Assembly: GCA_001630475.1 (NCBI GenBank) | Contig: KV419433.1 | Coordinates: forward strand, 261,096-325,095 | Origin: Sistotremastrum niveocremeum HHB9708 | Taxonomy: Eukaryota > Basidiomycota > Agaricomycetes > Sistotremastrales > Sistotremastraceae | Direction of reading: 5' to 3' | Length of the DNA: 64,000 bases | Shown: positions 1 to 10,370 of the stretch, piece after piece | How the letters are laid out: every line of letters starts with the position of its first letter | How positions within the stretch are numbered: the stretch's first letter is position 1 | Made by a program: the position numbers and the translations under genes | Notes under the pieces: model-generated | The model's input: the letters and a program-made list of their open reading frames with translations, nothing else | Told to the model about the DNA's origin: nothing | Database searches by the model: none

Positions 1-489
1 GATTATTTGAAGGCGATACCATGATTCCATAAAGGCCTAGAAATGTCTCAGGAACCGACTCGAGGCCGTGTTCTCGATTTTGTCGTGCCTGATTCAGTAT
101 TCACAGCTATGAGACTGGTGGCTAATAATCTGAGATTGACGGGGGGAGATGAAGGACATTTTATCGACAACAATTGGGAAACTGAATTTTCTTGATCTTG
201 CGAAGCTGAAGACGATCGGGTGAAAGCGAAGCGTGCGGTCAGGTGCAACTCAGGAGAGCCTCATTGGGATTATGTAAGCGAACGACGGTGGCGGTCAACC
301 CTATCAAAGTTTCCAGTTCTCAGATCTGACATTGGTGCAAACTTTCAAGATAAGGATCTCATATCGGGGAGAAAATATCACGGCTAAATACAAGGGGTTC
401 TCGAAGCACAGCAACAGCAAGCCCATAAAATCCCAAAAAAATGCATGGAGATCACAAACATGAAAAGTCGGGAAGTCTAACGGATCAAA

Positions 490-1483
490 TCATGGCTCCG
501 CTGCACCGGAATATCCGCTATGGCTAATTGGGGATGTCTGGTGGCTTGGAGGCCCGTACGAGTTGGCGGTGTGGCCGGAATTATCATAACGAATCTGTGC
601 CGATTGGGGGAGAATCGAAGGCGAAGAGGGAGGCTGGCAAACCGTCAGTCGAGAGTCTTCGAGAAGGATCAAGATAATTACATAAGGCGAGTGTTGCATA
701 CTCGGATCTTTGACATCCGAACCGTATCCTGCGAACGTCGCGTCCGCATTGCCGGGTCCAACAGCAGGAGAAGTGATGTTTCGATTCACAGTCTCGAGGT
801 GCTTCATCTTCTGTAATCGGAGGAAGATGAGAAGAGCTATAACAAGAACGACGACGACGCCTGCAACAGTTCCTCCGGCGATGGCACCGACGTGTGAAGT
901 GTGAGTCGGTATCGGTGTGGGCGTTGGCGTTGTCGGTAAGGATGTTAGATGAGTATTGCATACCCGGGTACCTGCCACAGGTACCCGCCAAGGACAGGTA
1001 CCCGTACACACAATACCTGCATGTATCAATACCCGGCAGATGCAGGTATTGGTTCTGGGAAATTTTTCACCACAGGTACCTGCCTCACCCATAGGTTTTG
1101 GGATACCCCAAATTTATTATGGCTCCAAATTGCTCAAACAGCTCAAAAGAAATATTTTAAAAATAGGAATTATATTCTGAATACCTGTGGGTATACCTGA
1201 CAGGTAGCAGGTACCCATGTCAAAATACCTGGCAGATGCGGGTATGGATTCTGAAATTCTGCACAGGTACCCATACCCGCAAGGTATACTCGTTTAACAT
1301 CCTTAGTTGTCGGCGGTCCTGTTATTACGCTGGTACTGGTGGTCGAGGACGTTGAAGGAGTGTAGGAATTGGGAGTCCAAGTCGACAATGAAATGGATAA
1401 GTTCGCCACTGGAGTCGCAGAGTGAAAACCCGAAGAGTAAGGAAGGTGGATGAAAGGTGGAGTGTTTTGAGAAGAATGAAGGA
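490..1483 (-). pseudogene. Membrane-anchor half of a surface protein, interrupted by a MITE
   Basis: Reading on the minus strand from the sequence gap, this encodes a Ser/Thr/Pro-rich stalk, a transmembrane helix (about 720-880, preceded by an AIAGG turn) and a cytoplasmic tail that stops at 490. This is the C-terminal layout of the FNSLxQS surface-protein family, also seen at 15233-16616. A 369-bp MITE lies inside the stalk. Removing it with one target duplication joins the frame exactly (…GPPTT/PTPTP…), so the frame was open before insertion. As it stands the frame runs into the element and stops at 1170. No ectodomain is visible upstream in this frame; the matching ectodomain is probably the gene at 2355-3310. 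The tail may contain one more intron. Function unknown: a single-pass plasma-membrane or wall-anchored protein is inferred. Confidence 0.5.
937..1305. mobile_element. hAT-like MITE (369 bp) with 8-bp target duplication
   Basis: The ends are inverted repeats starting TAAGGATGTTA on each side and staying similar for about 40 bases. The element is flanked by identical 8-mers GTTGTCGG at 929-936 and 1306-1313. The interior carries many copies of CAGGTACC/GGTACCTG in both orientations and has no coding capacity. An 8-bp duplication with short inverted ends and no transposase fits a non-autonomous hAT-superfamily element. It sits inside an open reading frame that it breaks. Confidence 0.85.
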
Positions 1484-1653
1484 NNNNNNNNNNNNNNNNN
1501 NNNNNNNNNNNNNNNNNNNNNNNNNNNNNNNNNNNNNNNNNNNNNNNNNNNNNNNNNNNNNNNNNNNNNNNNNNNNNNNNNNNNNNNNNNNNNNNNNNNN
1601 NNNNNNNNNNNNNNNNNNNNNNNNNNNNNNNNNNNNNNNNNNNNNNNNNNNNN
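1484..1653. other. Assembly gap (170 N)
   Basis: This is a run of 170 undetermined bases within the disrupted surface-protein locus. The true length is unknown, and missing coding or repeat sequence cannot be excluded. Confidence 0.99.
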
Positions 1654-2081
1654 GGCCTAGAAACAAACACAAAATGTAAGTCCAACCAATAATAGTAAGC
1701 CAACTCGAAATGCCGAAGTCCGGATATGATCCTAGTGTCAGAATACCCTGACCCGACAAGACCGATGAAGAGGATATTGCCAAGGCTTGGGACGGCAACA
1801 ATTGAAGCGTGAGAGAGTCGGTAATGGTCGGAGGGATGTATGGAACGATACTGCATTAGGACTGAGTGCGTGACTGATATGGAAAAGTCGAGGTCCGAAT
1901 TTGAAGGGGAATGAGGTGAAACTGATGAATAAAGTCGAAATGGTGCCTTGAAACAGCGGTGATGACAAAGGAATGATGAGTGATAATGAAGGTAGTGACG
2001 ATTACTGAACGATGACGACGAAGGAACGACGGTGGTGGAGATAATAATGAAGGAATGTCGAGGAGTTGAGGACGAGCGAGA
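1654..2081. other. Non-coding stretch between gap and palindromic repeats
   Basis: Open frames here are short and look nothing like the flanking surface-protein exons. No splice-consistent exon linking the two halves of the locus was found. It could be part of an insertion or a long intron. Confidence 0.4.
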
Positions 2082-2276
2082 GTCGGAGTTTCAAACAAGT
2101 CTGCAAGTTGCAGACTTGTCGCGGCAATGTCCGAAACGTCGGAGTTTGAACAAGTTCGTAAATAACGAACTTATCGCGGCAGAGTCCGGGAGGTCGGAGT
2201 TTGAATATCTCCGCTAAGTCCGAATGAAGTCTGCAAATTGCAAACTTGTTGCGGTCGTATCGGCGCGTCGGAGTTT
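2082..2276. repeat. Degenerate tandem repeat with palindromic cores
   Basis: The 10-mer GTCGGAGTTT occurs at 2082, 2138, 2193 and 2267. Palindromes lie after three of the copies: 2095-2119 has perfect 12-base arms around one base, 2152-2172 has 8-base arms, and 2228-2248 has 10-base arms with one mismatch. Each is followed by a CGCGG or TGCGG run. Unit length is about 55-74 bp. This layout is hairpin-forming and not coding. Confidence 0.7.
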
Positions 2277-2354
2277 GAAATAAAAATCGAAAGTCGAACT
2301 TGAGGAATCTTGAGTGGGTTGATGAGCACAAATAATATGACGACTTAGCATGTG

Positions 2355-3310
2355 CTATGGGTCGCGGACCCTACAAGGAGTCACGGTCTGGGGATCGAGG
2401 ATAGACGTGGTCGACGTCGGGGTATTACTAGGGGTCGAGACGAAACTTGAAGACGAATCTGTTGTCGAAGAACTGGCCGGAGGAGGGCTGCCAGACGGAG
2501 GAAATTCTGGGGAATCTGTCGAGGAATACGTGAGAGAAACTCAAAGGGATTCCTGCGAAAACCATACCTCCGAGAGACTGGGCAAGCGATATGTCAAATG
2601 TATCAGCGGGCAGATCCTGCGAAATGACGTCAGTATCTCTGGCGATATAACGAATTGCAGCTTTAGACCTGACCGTTACGTCCTCGTACGCCCAATGAGG
2701 AATGAGCGTACCGGATGGGATATTATGAGGAAAACTGCGGAGAATAGGATGAAGACAGAACATCGTTTCAATGAGAGGCAGAACAAACTTACACTCCGAT
2801 ATTTGTGGACGGACATAGCTCAGAGAAAACATCCCACGTTCCAGGAGACTGACCCTGACAAGCAGCGCATGCAGCTATTCTTAGTATCAATAAGATATTC
2901 AGCCGGTATAAAGGTGACCTTACATAACAGGGAATAAAATACGGTATTGCATTCGCAAGGAGTGTTGTCCCCGGGACTATATTCTTCGTCAGGGTCCAAA
3001 GGGGGGACCTGATAAGCTAATATTCTAGTGAGACAACATTCATTGTAGATCGGGGCCTCAAACAGACTGCCTGTTGGTTCACAGAGTGAACCCAGATTGG
3101 CTGCAACCTGACACGGACTTTGATTCAACGAATTGAACGCCTTTGCATTGATGTCAGTAATAAGCAACACATCTTCATAGGAAACATACGAACCCATGGC
3201 AATTGAGAATGGGCACATAGTGCATCTGTTGGTCTGGCATCGACGAAGAAAAGATGGGAGATGTCAAACAGCCATAAAAGATGGAACGATGAAACGAGGA
3301 GTGGCAGCAT
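2355..3310 (-). CDS. Secreted Cys-rich FNSLxQS-family protein, lacking its membrane anchor
   Basis: Seven exons fit in phase (3310-3194, 3140-3068, 3016-2924, 2874-2793, 2734-2674, 2616-2568, 2515-2355), giving 211 residues. A hydrophobic signal peptide is followed by a Cys, the motif LPWAFNSLNQSPC, then VAANLGSLC, PCECNTVFYSL, ACAACQ, and IPSGTLIPHWAYEDV, ending in a Ser/Thr/Pro stalk. The same motifs and the same first intron position occur in the gene at 15233. I recognise this as a large, uncharacterised basidiomycete surface-protein family with six or more Cys and usually a single C-terminal helix. Here translation stops in the stalk at 2355 with no helix. An anchor and tail lie about 900 bp downstream, so the gene is probably split, or the two parts are joined by a long unrecognised intron. 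Function unknown. Confidence 0.65.
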
Positions 3311-4183
3311 AGTTGAAGATGTAGGTAAGGTCAGAGATGTTAATCACGTTCCACGTCCTCGTTCCCATTATATTTCTGAAGCTGGAATCATTGCCAAGAA
3401 AATTCCGCCAAGGTACCACTTAGGAAAAGCGGTCATGTTCGGGACCGTTTCTCTAAAGATCGAGAGCTGCATTCCGACAGCAAGTCAAGATGAAAGGGCG
3501 CGCTGACAAGGCTGAACATGGGACTCAGACTCTGTCGCTCTGGCTCCTGGATTCAAGTTGACGGTTGACCGAAACTCCCGGAGGTTGACGTGTCAGCATG
3601 ACCATCACTGAACGAGCAGTCAAGGCATCGATTAATTAGGGGCAGAGGAGTGAAGATATAGTGTCATCTCAAGCAAAGAAAAGCAGCGAACAGCGATCTA
3701 GATGAGGTATCTTGCAAGCTTTTGTTGCAACGTTGAGAGCAGGAAGGTTCCGATTTCCGACTCATCCTTCAGAAGCCAGATTAGGAGCGCTTAGTCATCT
3801 GAAGTCTAGACTCTGCTCCTTCCCTCCACGACTCGGCCGAGCTCGAGTTCCTGCTTGGGTTGACTGGGAAATGAATGGATTTTTTCTTGCGAACGTTTTC
3901 TCAAGTGAGAGATTCCAAGTCTCGCTTCGAGTCAAAATTTCATGGACCGATTCGGACTAGGAGTTTGCCTTTCGATTCGAAGAATCTGCGCCGTTCGACT
4001 CTGATTAAGATGACTCCCAGCGAAGAACTCCCAGCGAAGAACGTTGTACGAGCTCGCGGATCTTCTTCTAACTACGCAGAAAATTCATCCATGTCATCAT
4101 TCTTCAACCTCGAGTCGACAGATTCGGCGGGTACAACGCTCAAGACACCATCCAACGCTCTATCACTAGCTCAAGGCACCACA
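3311..4183. other. Intergenic region upstream of the surface-protein gene
   Basis: It holds the promoter side of the minus-strand gene starting at 3310 and the 3' side of the small gene at 4184-4466. Plus-strand open frames between 3712 and 4378 are antisense to, or outside, the better supported minus-strand exons. No recognisable domain was seen. Confidence 0.4.
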
Positions 4184-4466
4184 TCAGTGCCTATGACGCT
4201 TATCGTTCTTAATGAAACGACCGCCAAGTTGGGTGACTTCTATGCCTCCGCCAACATCTGCTCTGGGAGAATGATGGCCTGGGCTGCGTCTCTTGTTATC
4301 TCTCGCTCCATTCGGAATAAACCTCCCGCCGATCTGGGAGACAAAAATGTCGTGGTCTGTGAAATTCCATTATACTAGTCAGGAGTCGAATATTTCATCG
4401 AAGATATTGGACACAGTTACCTCTTCTGTCGCCCTTGCCATTATGTTTGGGAGTTCCGGATGGCAT
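4184..4466 (-). CDS. Small basic protein, upstream-exon/GGRFIP-exon gene, copy 1
   Basis: Two exons (4466-4421 and 4356-4184, phase-1 intron GTAACT…CACAG) give 72 residues starting MPSGTPK. The second exon is exactly 173 nt, the same length as exon 2 of the neighbour at 4840-5154, with the intron in the same phase. Shared residues run VSxxGGRFIP, several Arg, GGIEV and RFI. Codons for the shared GGRFIP differ mostly at third positions (GGT/GGC, GGA/GGG, CCT/CCG), which supports this reading frame over the other two. The protein is rich in Arg, Lys and Gly, with no signal peptide or helix. I do not recognise the family. The upstream sequence lacks a clear TATA box, so this copy may be the weaker or decaying one. 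Confidence 0.4.
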
Positions 4467-4839
4467 TGGTACGTTTGAGAGGGTTATGAGATGTAATGAG
4501 GGTATTCAACTGCGTGAAAGTGATCCATCTCACTCATATATTCTCGTAGGCTATGGACCATCTGCCGCATTGCTTGCGTGTGTCTCTGATGATATTAATG
4601 AAATAATCACCTCATGGCGGGTAAAGGGTTTGGTTCCTTATTTCTCTGCACGCTCACTAATTATTACATAGAGAATATTGGCTTGCTTTACACCGGACGA
4701 AAAAACTACAATACGATCGAAGTCCCAGTGCTAGTAGGCGTAAGGGTGCACCCGGCATCAACTATATACCGTGGTGTTCTACTGGCCTCGCACAATACAC
4801 GCGTCAAATATTGCTCTGCTCGCATCTCAGCAAAGTTCA

Positions 4840-5154
4840 TTAATACCAACACGGGTCCTGGTCAGAATATCTGACGAAACGAGCAGGATATGCCGAAACT
4901 TCTATTCCCCCATGGCTTGGCACAGCGCGTCGTTGACTCGGGGCCCTGTTCGCTTGATATCCGCCAGTGCTTCGAGGAATAAACCTTCCACCAACAGGAG
5001 AGACAGTAACGTCTGCTGATCCTGAGGATTCATGATACCAGTGAGCGGACGTTTTTTGACGGTAATGCAAGCAACCAGACGTACCTCCTTTCACGACGAC
5101 CTTTCGGTCGGTGGGTTTAGGGTTCTGAGGAGAATATTTGAAGAGCGTGGGCAT
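4840..5154 (-). CDS. Small basic protein, GGRFIP-exon gene, copy 2
   Basis: Two exons (5154-5085 and 5012-4840, phase-1 intron GTACGT…CAGCAG) give 80 residues starting MPTLFKYSPQNPKP. Exon 2 is 173 nt, as in the paralog at 4184-4466. Both proteins share VSxxGGRFIP, an Arg-rich middle, GGIEV and RF[IV]. A TATATATA box lies 43 bp upstream of the start codon. The frame through the intron also stays open, so intron retention would still give protein. No family is recognised, and no signal peptide or membrane segment is visible. The pair looks like an old tandem duplication kept under some coding constraint. Confidence 0.45.
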   Translation of the reverse strand: MPTLFKYSPQNPKPTDRKVVVKGGTSGCLHYRQKTSAHWYHESSGSADVTVSPVGGRFIPRSTGGYQANRAPSQRRAVPSHGGIEVSAYPARFVRYSDQDPCWY

Positions 5155-5196
5155 CTGTTCGAAGCCGCGGAGAAGCGATGGCGGGAGAAGTGGCGG

Positions 5197-5204
5197 TATA
5201 TATA
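5197..5204 (-). promoter_or_regulatory. TATA box of the small gene at 4840-5154
   Basis: The sequence is TATATATA, 43 bp before the ATG at 5154 on the minus strand. The spacing is typical of a fungal core promoter with a short leader. Confidence 0.4.
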
Positions 5205-5491
5205 TGACTGTTGAAGATGACTGTGTCATGGGCAGGTGTCCCCGTAGGGCACGGCATCTATACACAGTTGTCGTGATGCGATGATCTCATGTTAGGGTAA
5301 AAGCATTGCGTAGAGGGGGTCTCAGGCGTTGCCGAGCATTGTACCTAGTAACTAACGTATTATGGCATAGACAATATGATCCCCTCGAACTAAATGTCAG
5401 ATTTTCTTGTTATTCAAATTGTCTTTCCTTTGGATCATGCCGATTGTTAGGTAGATCTAAAATTGCTGATGAGAAAACGATCGGACTTTGA

Positions 5492-8400
5492 ATGTTTCTT
5501 CATGTTCTTGATCAAGCTATTTTCGAACTCCGACATGCGACCGAATATCCTGTCAACGCCGCCCACTGTATAGTTTCGACCTTTAAGTCCTTGCCCGACC
5601 TCTTCTCCGCTACTGGATGGATGCTTGGTTACACAACCATCTCTTCATATTCCTTTGCCCAACGGAAGTCTGGAACTCTTGAGCAATCTACGTTCAGGCA
5701 CCGCGAGGCAGGGCATCCGGCGATAGTGGCCTCGAAAGCCGGGTACTGCAACTACCAACCACCGATTTGCAGAGTAATGCTACGGCGGCGACCAATTGGA
5801 CGCTGGGCCACGACTCACAGGCGTACGCGTCCCCCATATCGGACTGTCTCTATCGAGCTGTATACGAAGGACGACTACTAGGACATGAATGAGCATCAGC
5901 CTGACTTGCAGAAGAACGCTAATATGGATGCTCTGAAGCGTAGCTATGGGATACAGGGCGGAATTGAATCAGCAGCGGTATGTTTCTTGAACATTCTTTT
6001 ATTTTTGGTGAAGTCTGATCGATTCATGAAAGCCTCAAGTACACCCAGGGGCATCTTTAATGTTCCAAACGTTGCGACGTGGCGAAGAGTACATCATCAG
6101 CTTCGGAGGAACTAGGCAGCGTGGACACGGCGGCTTATCTTCGGGCGGCATAGCAGCTTTGAATGCTGTTCGTGTCATACTATGCGCCGAGGCCGGTATC
6201 GGTGGCTCGCAGTGGCTTGGAAAATTGACCGATCCCAATCTTACCGAAGTATGTTTCATTTCGTTGTGAATGGACTCAAACTAAGTAGTACCGAAGGATA
6301 TTATAGGGATCACATCTTATTGGTCAGACTCGGCGCATTTGGACGTCAACGATATTGGTTCGTTGCCACTGTTCGAGAGTTCACTGAAGCACAAATACAC
6401 GGAGAGTGGCATGGTCTCCGCAAAGAGATTTGTCGAATTGCTGAGGTCTGTTCATGGCTTCGCTTAATTCTGCTACCTGTTCAAAATGTCATCACAGACG
6501 GCTTCAAAACTTCGCTGGAACCGCAGTGCCAGATCTGTGGTCAAGTGCCGTTGTCCTGACTCGGCCCCCCGAGATCATTTCCATCATCTTTGTACCTCTC
6601 AACGACCCCAATTTACCGGGAATTTTCATCGTCTTCGATTCACATCCACGTCCCACCAAAGAAACAATTGGAGCCTCAATGATAGTCTTTCCTTCCGCCA
6701 GCGCTGCTGCCTCGTATCTTTCCGAACTCTTTTACATGGATCCCGAAATTCTCTCCTCTATCAATCTCTACGAAGCCGCGCAGCTCTCTCAGTATTCGGC
6801 CGAGTTCTTCGTCGTCAATCCGAACTGGTCGCATCAGGGAGACGAGCACGCCCTCTATGTCGCCAACTTTCAGCTGCTTGGAATACGAAGCGGTGTCACT
6901 TCTGGACAGCGTAAATCGGCTACCCAAAGTCCAAATATGATGCCCTTGATTGATATGCTTGGACGGGCCGAAGAGAGGGCTCTTGGCTTGGAAGCGAAGT
7001 TGGCAACATCGGAGGCCACTGCGCGGGAATTCCAAGATCAGCTCACATGGCTTCAAGAGCAAGCGGAGGGGTATGTTTCTTTGACAAGGACAGAACTAGA
7101 GAAGCAACAGATAGCTTGGAACGAGCAAAAGACGGTGCTTGAGGTCACGCAGCGGATCTTGGCCAACGAAATCACCCGTCTCACTCGCGAGATTGAAGAT
7201 CAACGTTCATCTCATGAAGCAGTGATCCATGACATCGTCGCACAACGCGATACATCTGACAGATCTTCTGCCAATCTCGTCGTTGAACTTCCTCCGCACG
7301 ATCCTTTGCGATTGGTCCAACAGGATCATTTGCCCAAGGTCAAAGTAGGGATGCAATCCGAGATACAGAATCTTGGACAAGAGCTGGATAAACTGCGAGA
7401 TTTACTCGAATTTAAGGACCGAGCCATAGTAGGGATCGCCGAGAGAGCCGATAATCTGGAGCTGCAGCTTCGTAGATTTGATGAAGAACTCAACACGTCA
7501 CGGCAGTCGCACGTCTATCTTCCGCGGGAAGATCCGTCTCCACCTCAATCGGCTCCTTTGCAAGAGAAGGCTATGTCTTCCTTCTCAGGGTCCTCAAATT
7601 CATCTCATCCCCCACCGTCAATTTTGAGCAATTCTGGGCTGGGGCCTTCATCTCAGTTCAGCCGTTCTCATTCCATCATAACTCAACATCGTGCATCCGC
7701 AACGCATGTTGAGCCAGAGACGAATGAATCAGAGGATCTCCATCTACGACTCATTGGTCTGGAAACTGAACTCCGTTCCTTAGGAAAAGAGAAAGAGGCA
7801 GTTGTGTCGGAAGCCCAAACAGAAAAGGAAGCCTATGAGAAACTGATCGCGGACCTGGGCGAAAAGACTCGACGACTCGAGACTCAAGTGACCGAGACTG
7901 AAGTGTCCCATTCAGCAAAAATGGAGGACGCAGCGCGAGAAGCGGATCGATTGCGCAGAGATCTAGCGGCCGCGGAACACAAAGCCCAACAATTCGCCAG
8001 CGAGAGGGACGGTCTTGATTCCCAGTTTTTGACGTTGACAGAAACCCATGCTAGCGAGATGATGAACATGATCATTGCACATGGTCGGCGCGCTAAAGAC
8101 CTGTTGATAGAGCTGAAGCAGACTCGCGAAGAGATCATGAGGGTAAAGCTGCATGGTGGTGCATCAGAAATCGCAGCGGACGTTGAGGACGTAGATACCG
8201 AGACTCCGGTGTCGAACCTCAACGACATTCCTATTAGTTCTTCTGAGCCGTCTGCTCTCTCAAATTCTACGTTCTCTCAGGGAACGGACAGTAGTCCTCA
8301 AGCACAGTCCCCTTTGTCAATGACTTTTGACCAAAGCTTTGACGCGTCCGAAAATTCTGCTCCCGAGAATCCCGGGGACGATTTGCAGGACGAGGCTGGC

Positions 8401-9173
8401 CCGGGACCTTCAAGAACCCCTGATCGTATAATGGAAGCGTAAGTGATAATGTTCCTGCGCGGAAAGTGACTGAACTCACTCATAGAATGGCAATGTTCGA
8501 TGTGGCGTCTAAATACCCTAGGCAACGCTGGGATCCTGAGGCGCTTCCTCATTCGACTCTGTCGGCTGACGATTCGAGCAACCAGAAAGATTTAATTCGG
8601 AGGCAACACGGTGTCCCTCTCCCCTCGCCCGGACATCGTTTGGTCGTCCCTTCAATGATTCCAAAGAGTTCGCCGTTGTGGACATCGGCTGCTCATCCAC
8701 GGAGACTGCATACTGCTCCCCCGATCTCTTCCAAGGGTAAGGGGAAACAAACCTGGACCGCAGGAGACCAAGAGGGAGTCTCTCCAGTGGAGGATGCATT
8801 TTTTGTCAAAGCCGACGGAGATTCGGGTGAAGCCGAGATCGGAATTTCGGGAGCGCCGGGAGATGTCGATGTCGTGGTAGACGATATGCAATCAACAAGT
8901 GGAGTAGCAGACGACGACGAAGAGGCTTCTCTGGCTTTAGCTCAGCAGCTACAGGAGGAGGAAGATCAAGAAGCGCAATCGCGCAATCTAGCCCAACAAA
9001 TGCAAGATGAGATAGACCGCGAGGGTACTTCACACGGAATGAGTTTCAATCTGGGGCTTGGAACGCGTCTGAATCGCATCAAGCCAAAGAGGAGCGCGAA
9101 TCTCGTTCGCCGCGACCCCCGAGGACACTCGTCCATTTCGGTTCACATAGTCAGCAGTGAACCAGCTTCCTGA
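5492..9173 (+). CDS. Large coiled-coil protein with peptidase-like N-domain and ubiquitin-binding-like C-terminus
   Basis: Seven exons join in phase (5492-5627, 5684-5859, 5912-5977, 6033-6248, 6297-6445, 6498-8438, 8486-9173), giving 1,123 residues. The first two exons are least certain. Residues about 130-340 form a globular domain with SSGGIAALNAVR (about 161-172), SDSAHLDVNDIGSLPLF, and IFIVFDSHPRP with His near 297. Long coiled-coil stretches fill roughly 400-570 and 690-850. The tail near 1035-1070 has two tandem motifs, LALAQQLQEEED and NLAQQMQDEID, resembling MIU/UIM ubiquitin-binding helices. The VFDSH motif followed by a segment ending YLxELF is laid out like C76/MINDY-type deubiquitinase folds; that assignment is inference. 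The position where a Cys nucleophile would sit reads SGG, so it may be inactive. Paralogs lie at 34061-35919 and 42272-44061. Location is probably cytosolic or nuclear; there is no signal peptide. Confidence 0.7.
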
Positions 9174-10370
9174 ACAAAACCAGGACAGACATGAAAATTT
9201 CAGGGACGCAAATTTCGAGGAAGCAATTCACAGGTCTATCTTTTTCTTTCATCATTACTCCCACCGCCAAGTTTTACAGTGAAAATCGATAAGCTCGCTT
9301 TGCTAATGTAATCCTCCAATATATGTCGTTTTTCAGCTATTGATTCTGTGACGTCAGCTAAGAGTCTGAATGTCAATGCTGAGTGTTTTGGAAATATCAT
9401 GTATCTACTGGCATATCTAAAGTGTGATTGAGTGATTTACGAACGCGCCGCGAAACTCTTAAAGTCAAAGCAAGGCTACGGAACGGAAGCCTTCCGTAGC
9501 TTCACGATTACGTCACACGCGCTTATTCTCAACGCGATCACGTTCATTCTACCACCACCTGCTATACGCCATCTCTCGTTCTCGGGCCTGTCTCTGAACT
9601 CCCTCAACCAATCCAGTCACCATTACCACACTCTTAATTCCATTGTCATCAGCCTAGAACCGGCCAACAAGCCTCGTGTTTGATCTGGCCGCAACCCATA
9701 CAGTACACGCTGGAACAACGAGGCTGGTATTCAGGAAATATCGAGAGAAGGCAAGAGAAGTAGTGAAGGAAGATCAGGAATTGGAAAGGAATGGAAAACG
9801 AGGCTGTTGAGGACGCGAGGAATGACACATATGGTGCGCTCGGTTGTGTTTCAAGTTCAGGTCCGATTTCGTATATAAAGCAAGCTATCGAGCTATCTAG
9901 GATTATATATAATTGTATCCTCCTCTTGTAAGCTACCAATACACCTCAATCGATCCCTCGTTCACGCTCCATTCTTCGTTTGATCCGTCCACTCCGATCC
10001 TCAACTCAACCGGTCTTTGTCCCTCTCCCTTCGACTCTAGTCTCATTACTCTCGACTTAGGCTCCGTACAGATCCGATTCGCGAATCGACAGAGTTTGGT
10101 TGACACACTTTAGATCGTCTAGTATCCAGTTGCCGATCTGACCAGATTTCTTCCCCTCGCCGACTCAGTCCTGCTCTCGCTGGCTTGAAAGATCAAGGCG
10201 ATTGAAGTCATATTCGCGTCATGAGACTCTCAGTCACGCGCGGAGTCAAAGTTCGCATCGGTAGGGAAGCAGTAGAACCCGGGATGGAATATGGAAGTAA
10301 GAAAATTGACATGAGTCATCGCAGATACTACCTCATGCGAGTGCTAACAAACTGTGGCCGCACGAAATGG
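9174..10370. other. Intergenic region
   Basis: It lies between convergent 3' ends. Small frames (9432-9683, 9913-10113) lack splice partners or recognisable domains. No RNA gene or mobile element was recognised. Confidence 0.5.

Noticed and set aside
3712-4378. Plus-strand open frames of 82 and 167 codons
   Set aside because: They overlap the minus-strand exon with third-position conservation at 4184-4356, and show no domain.
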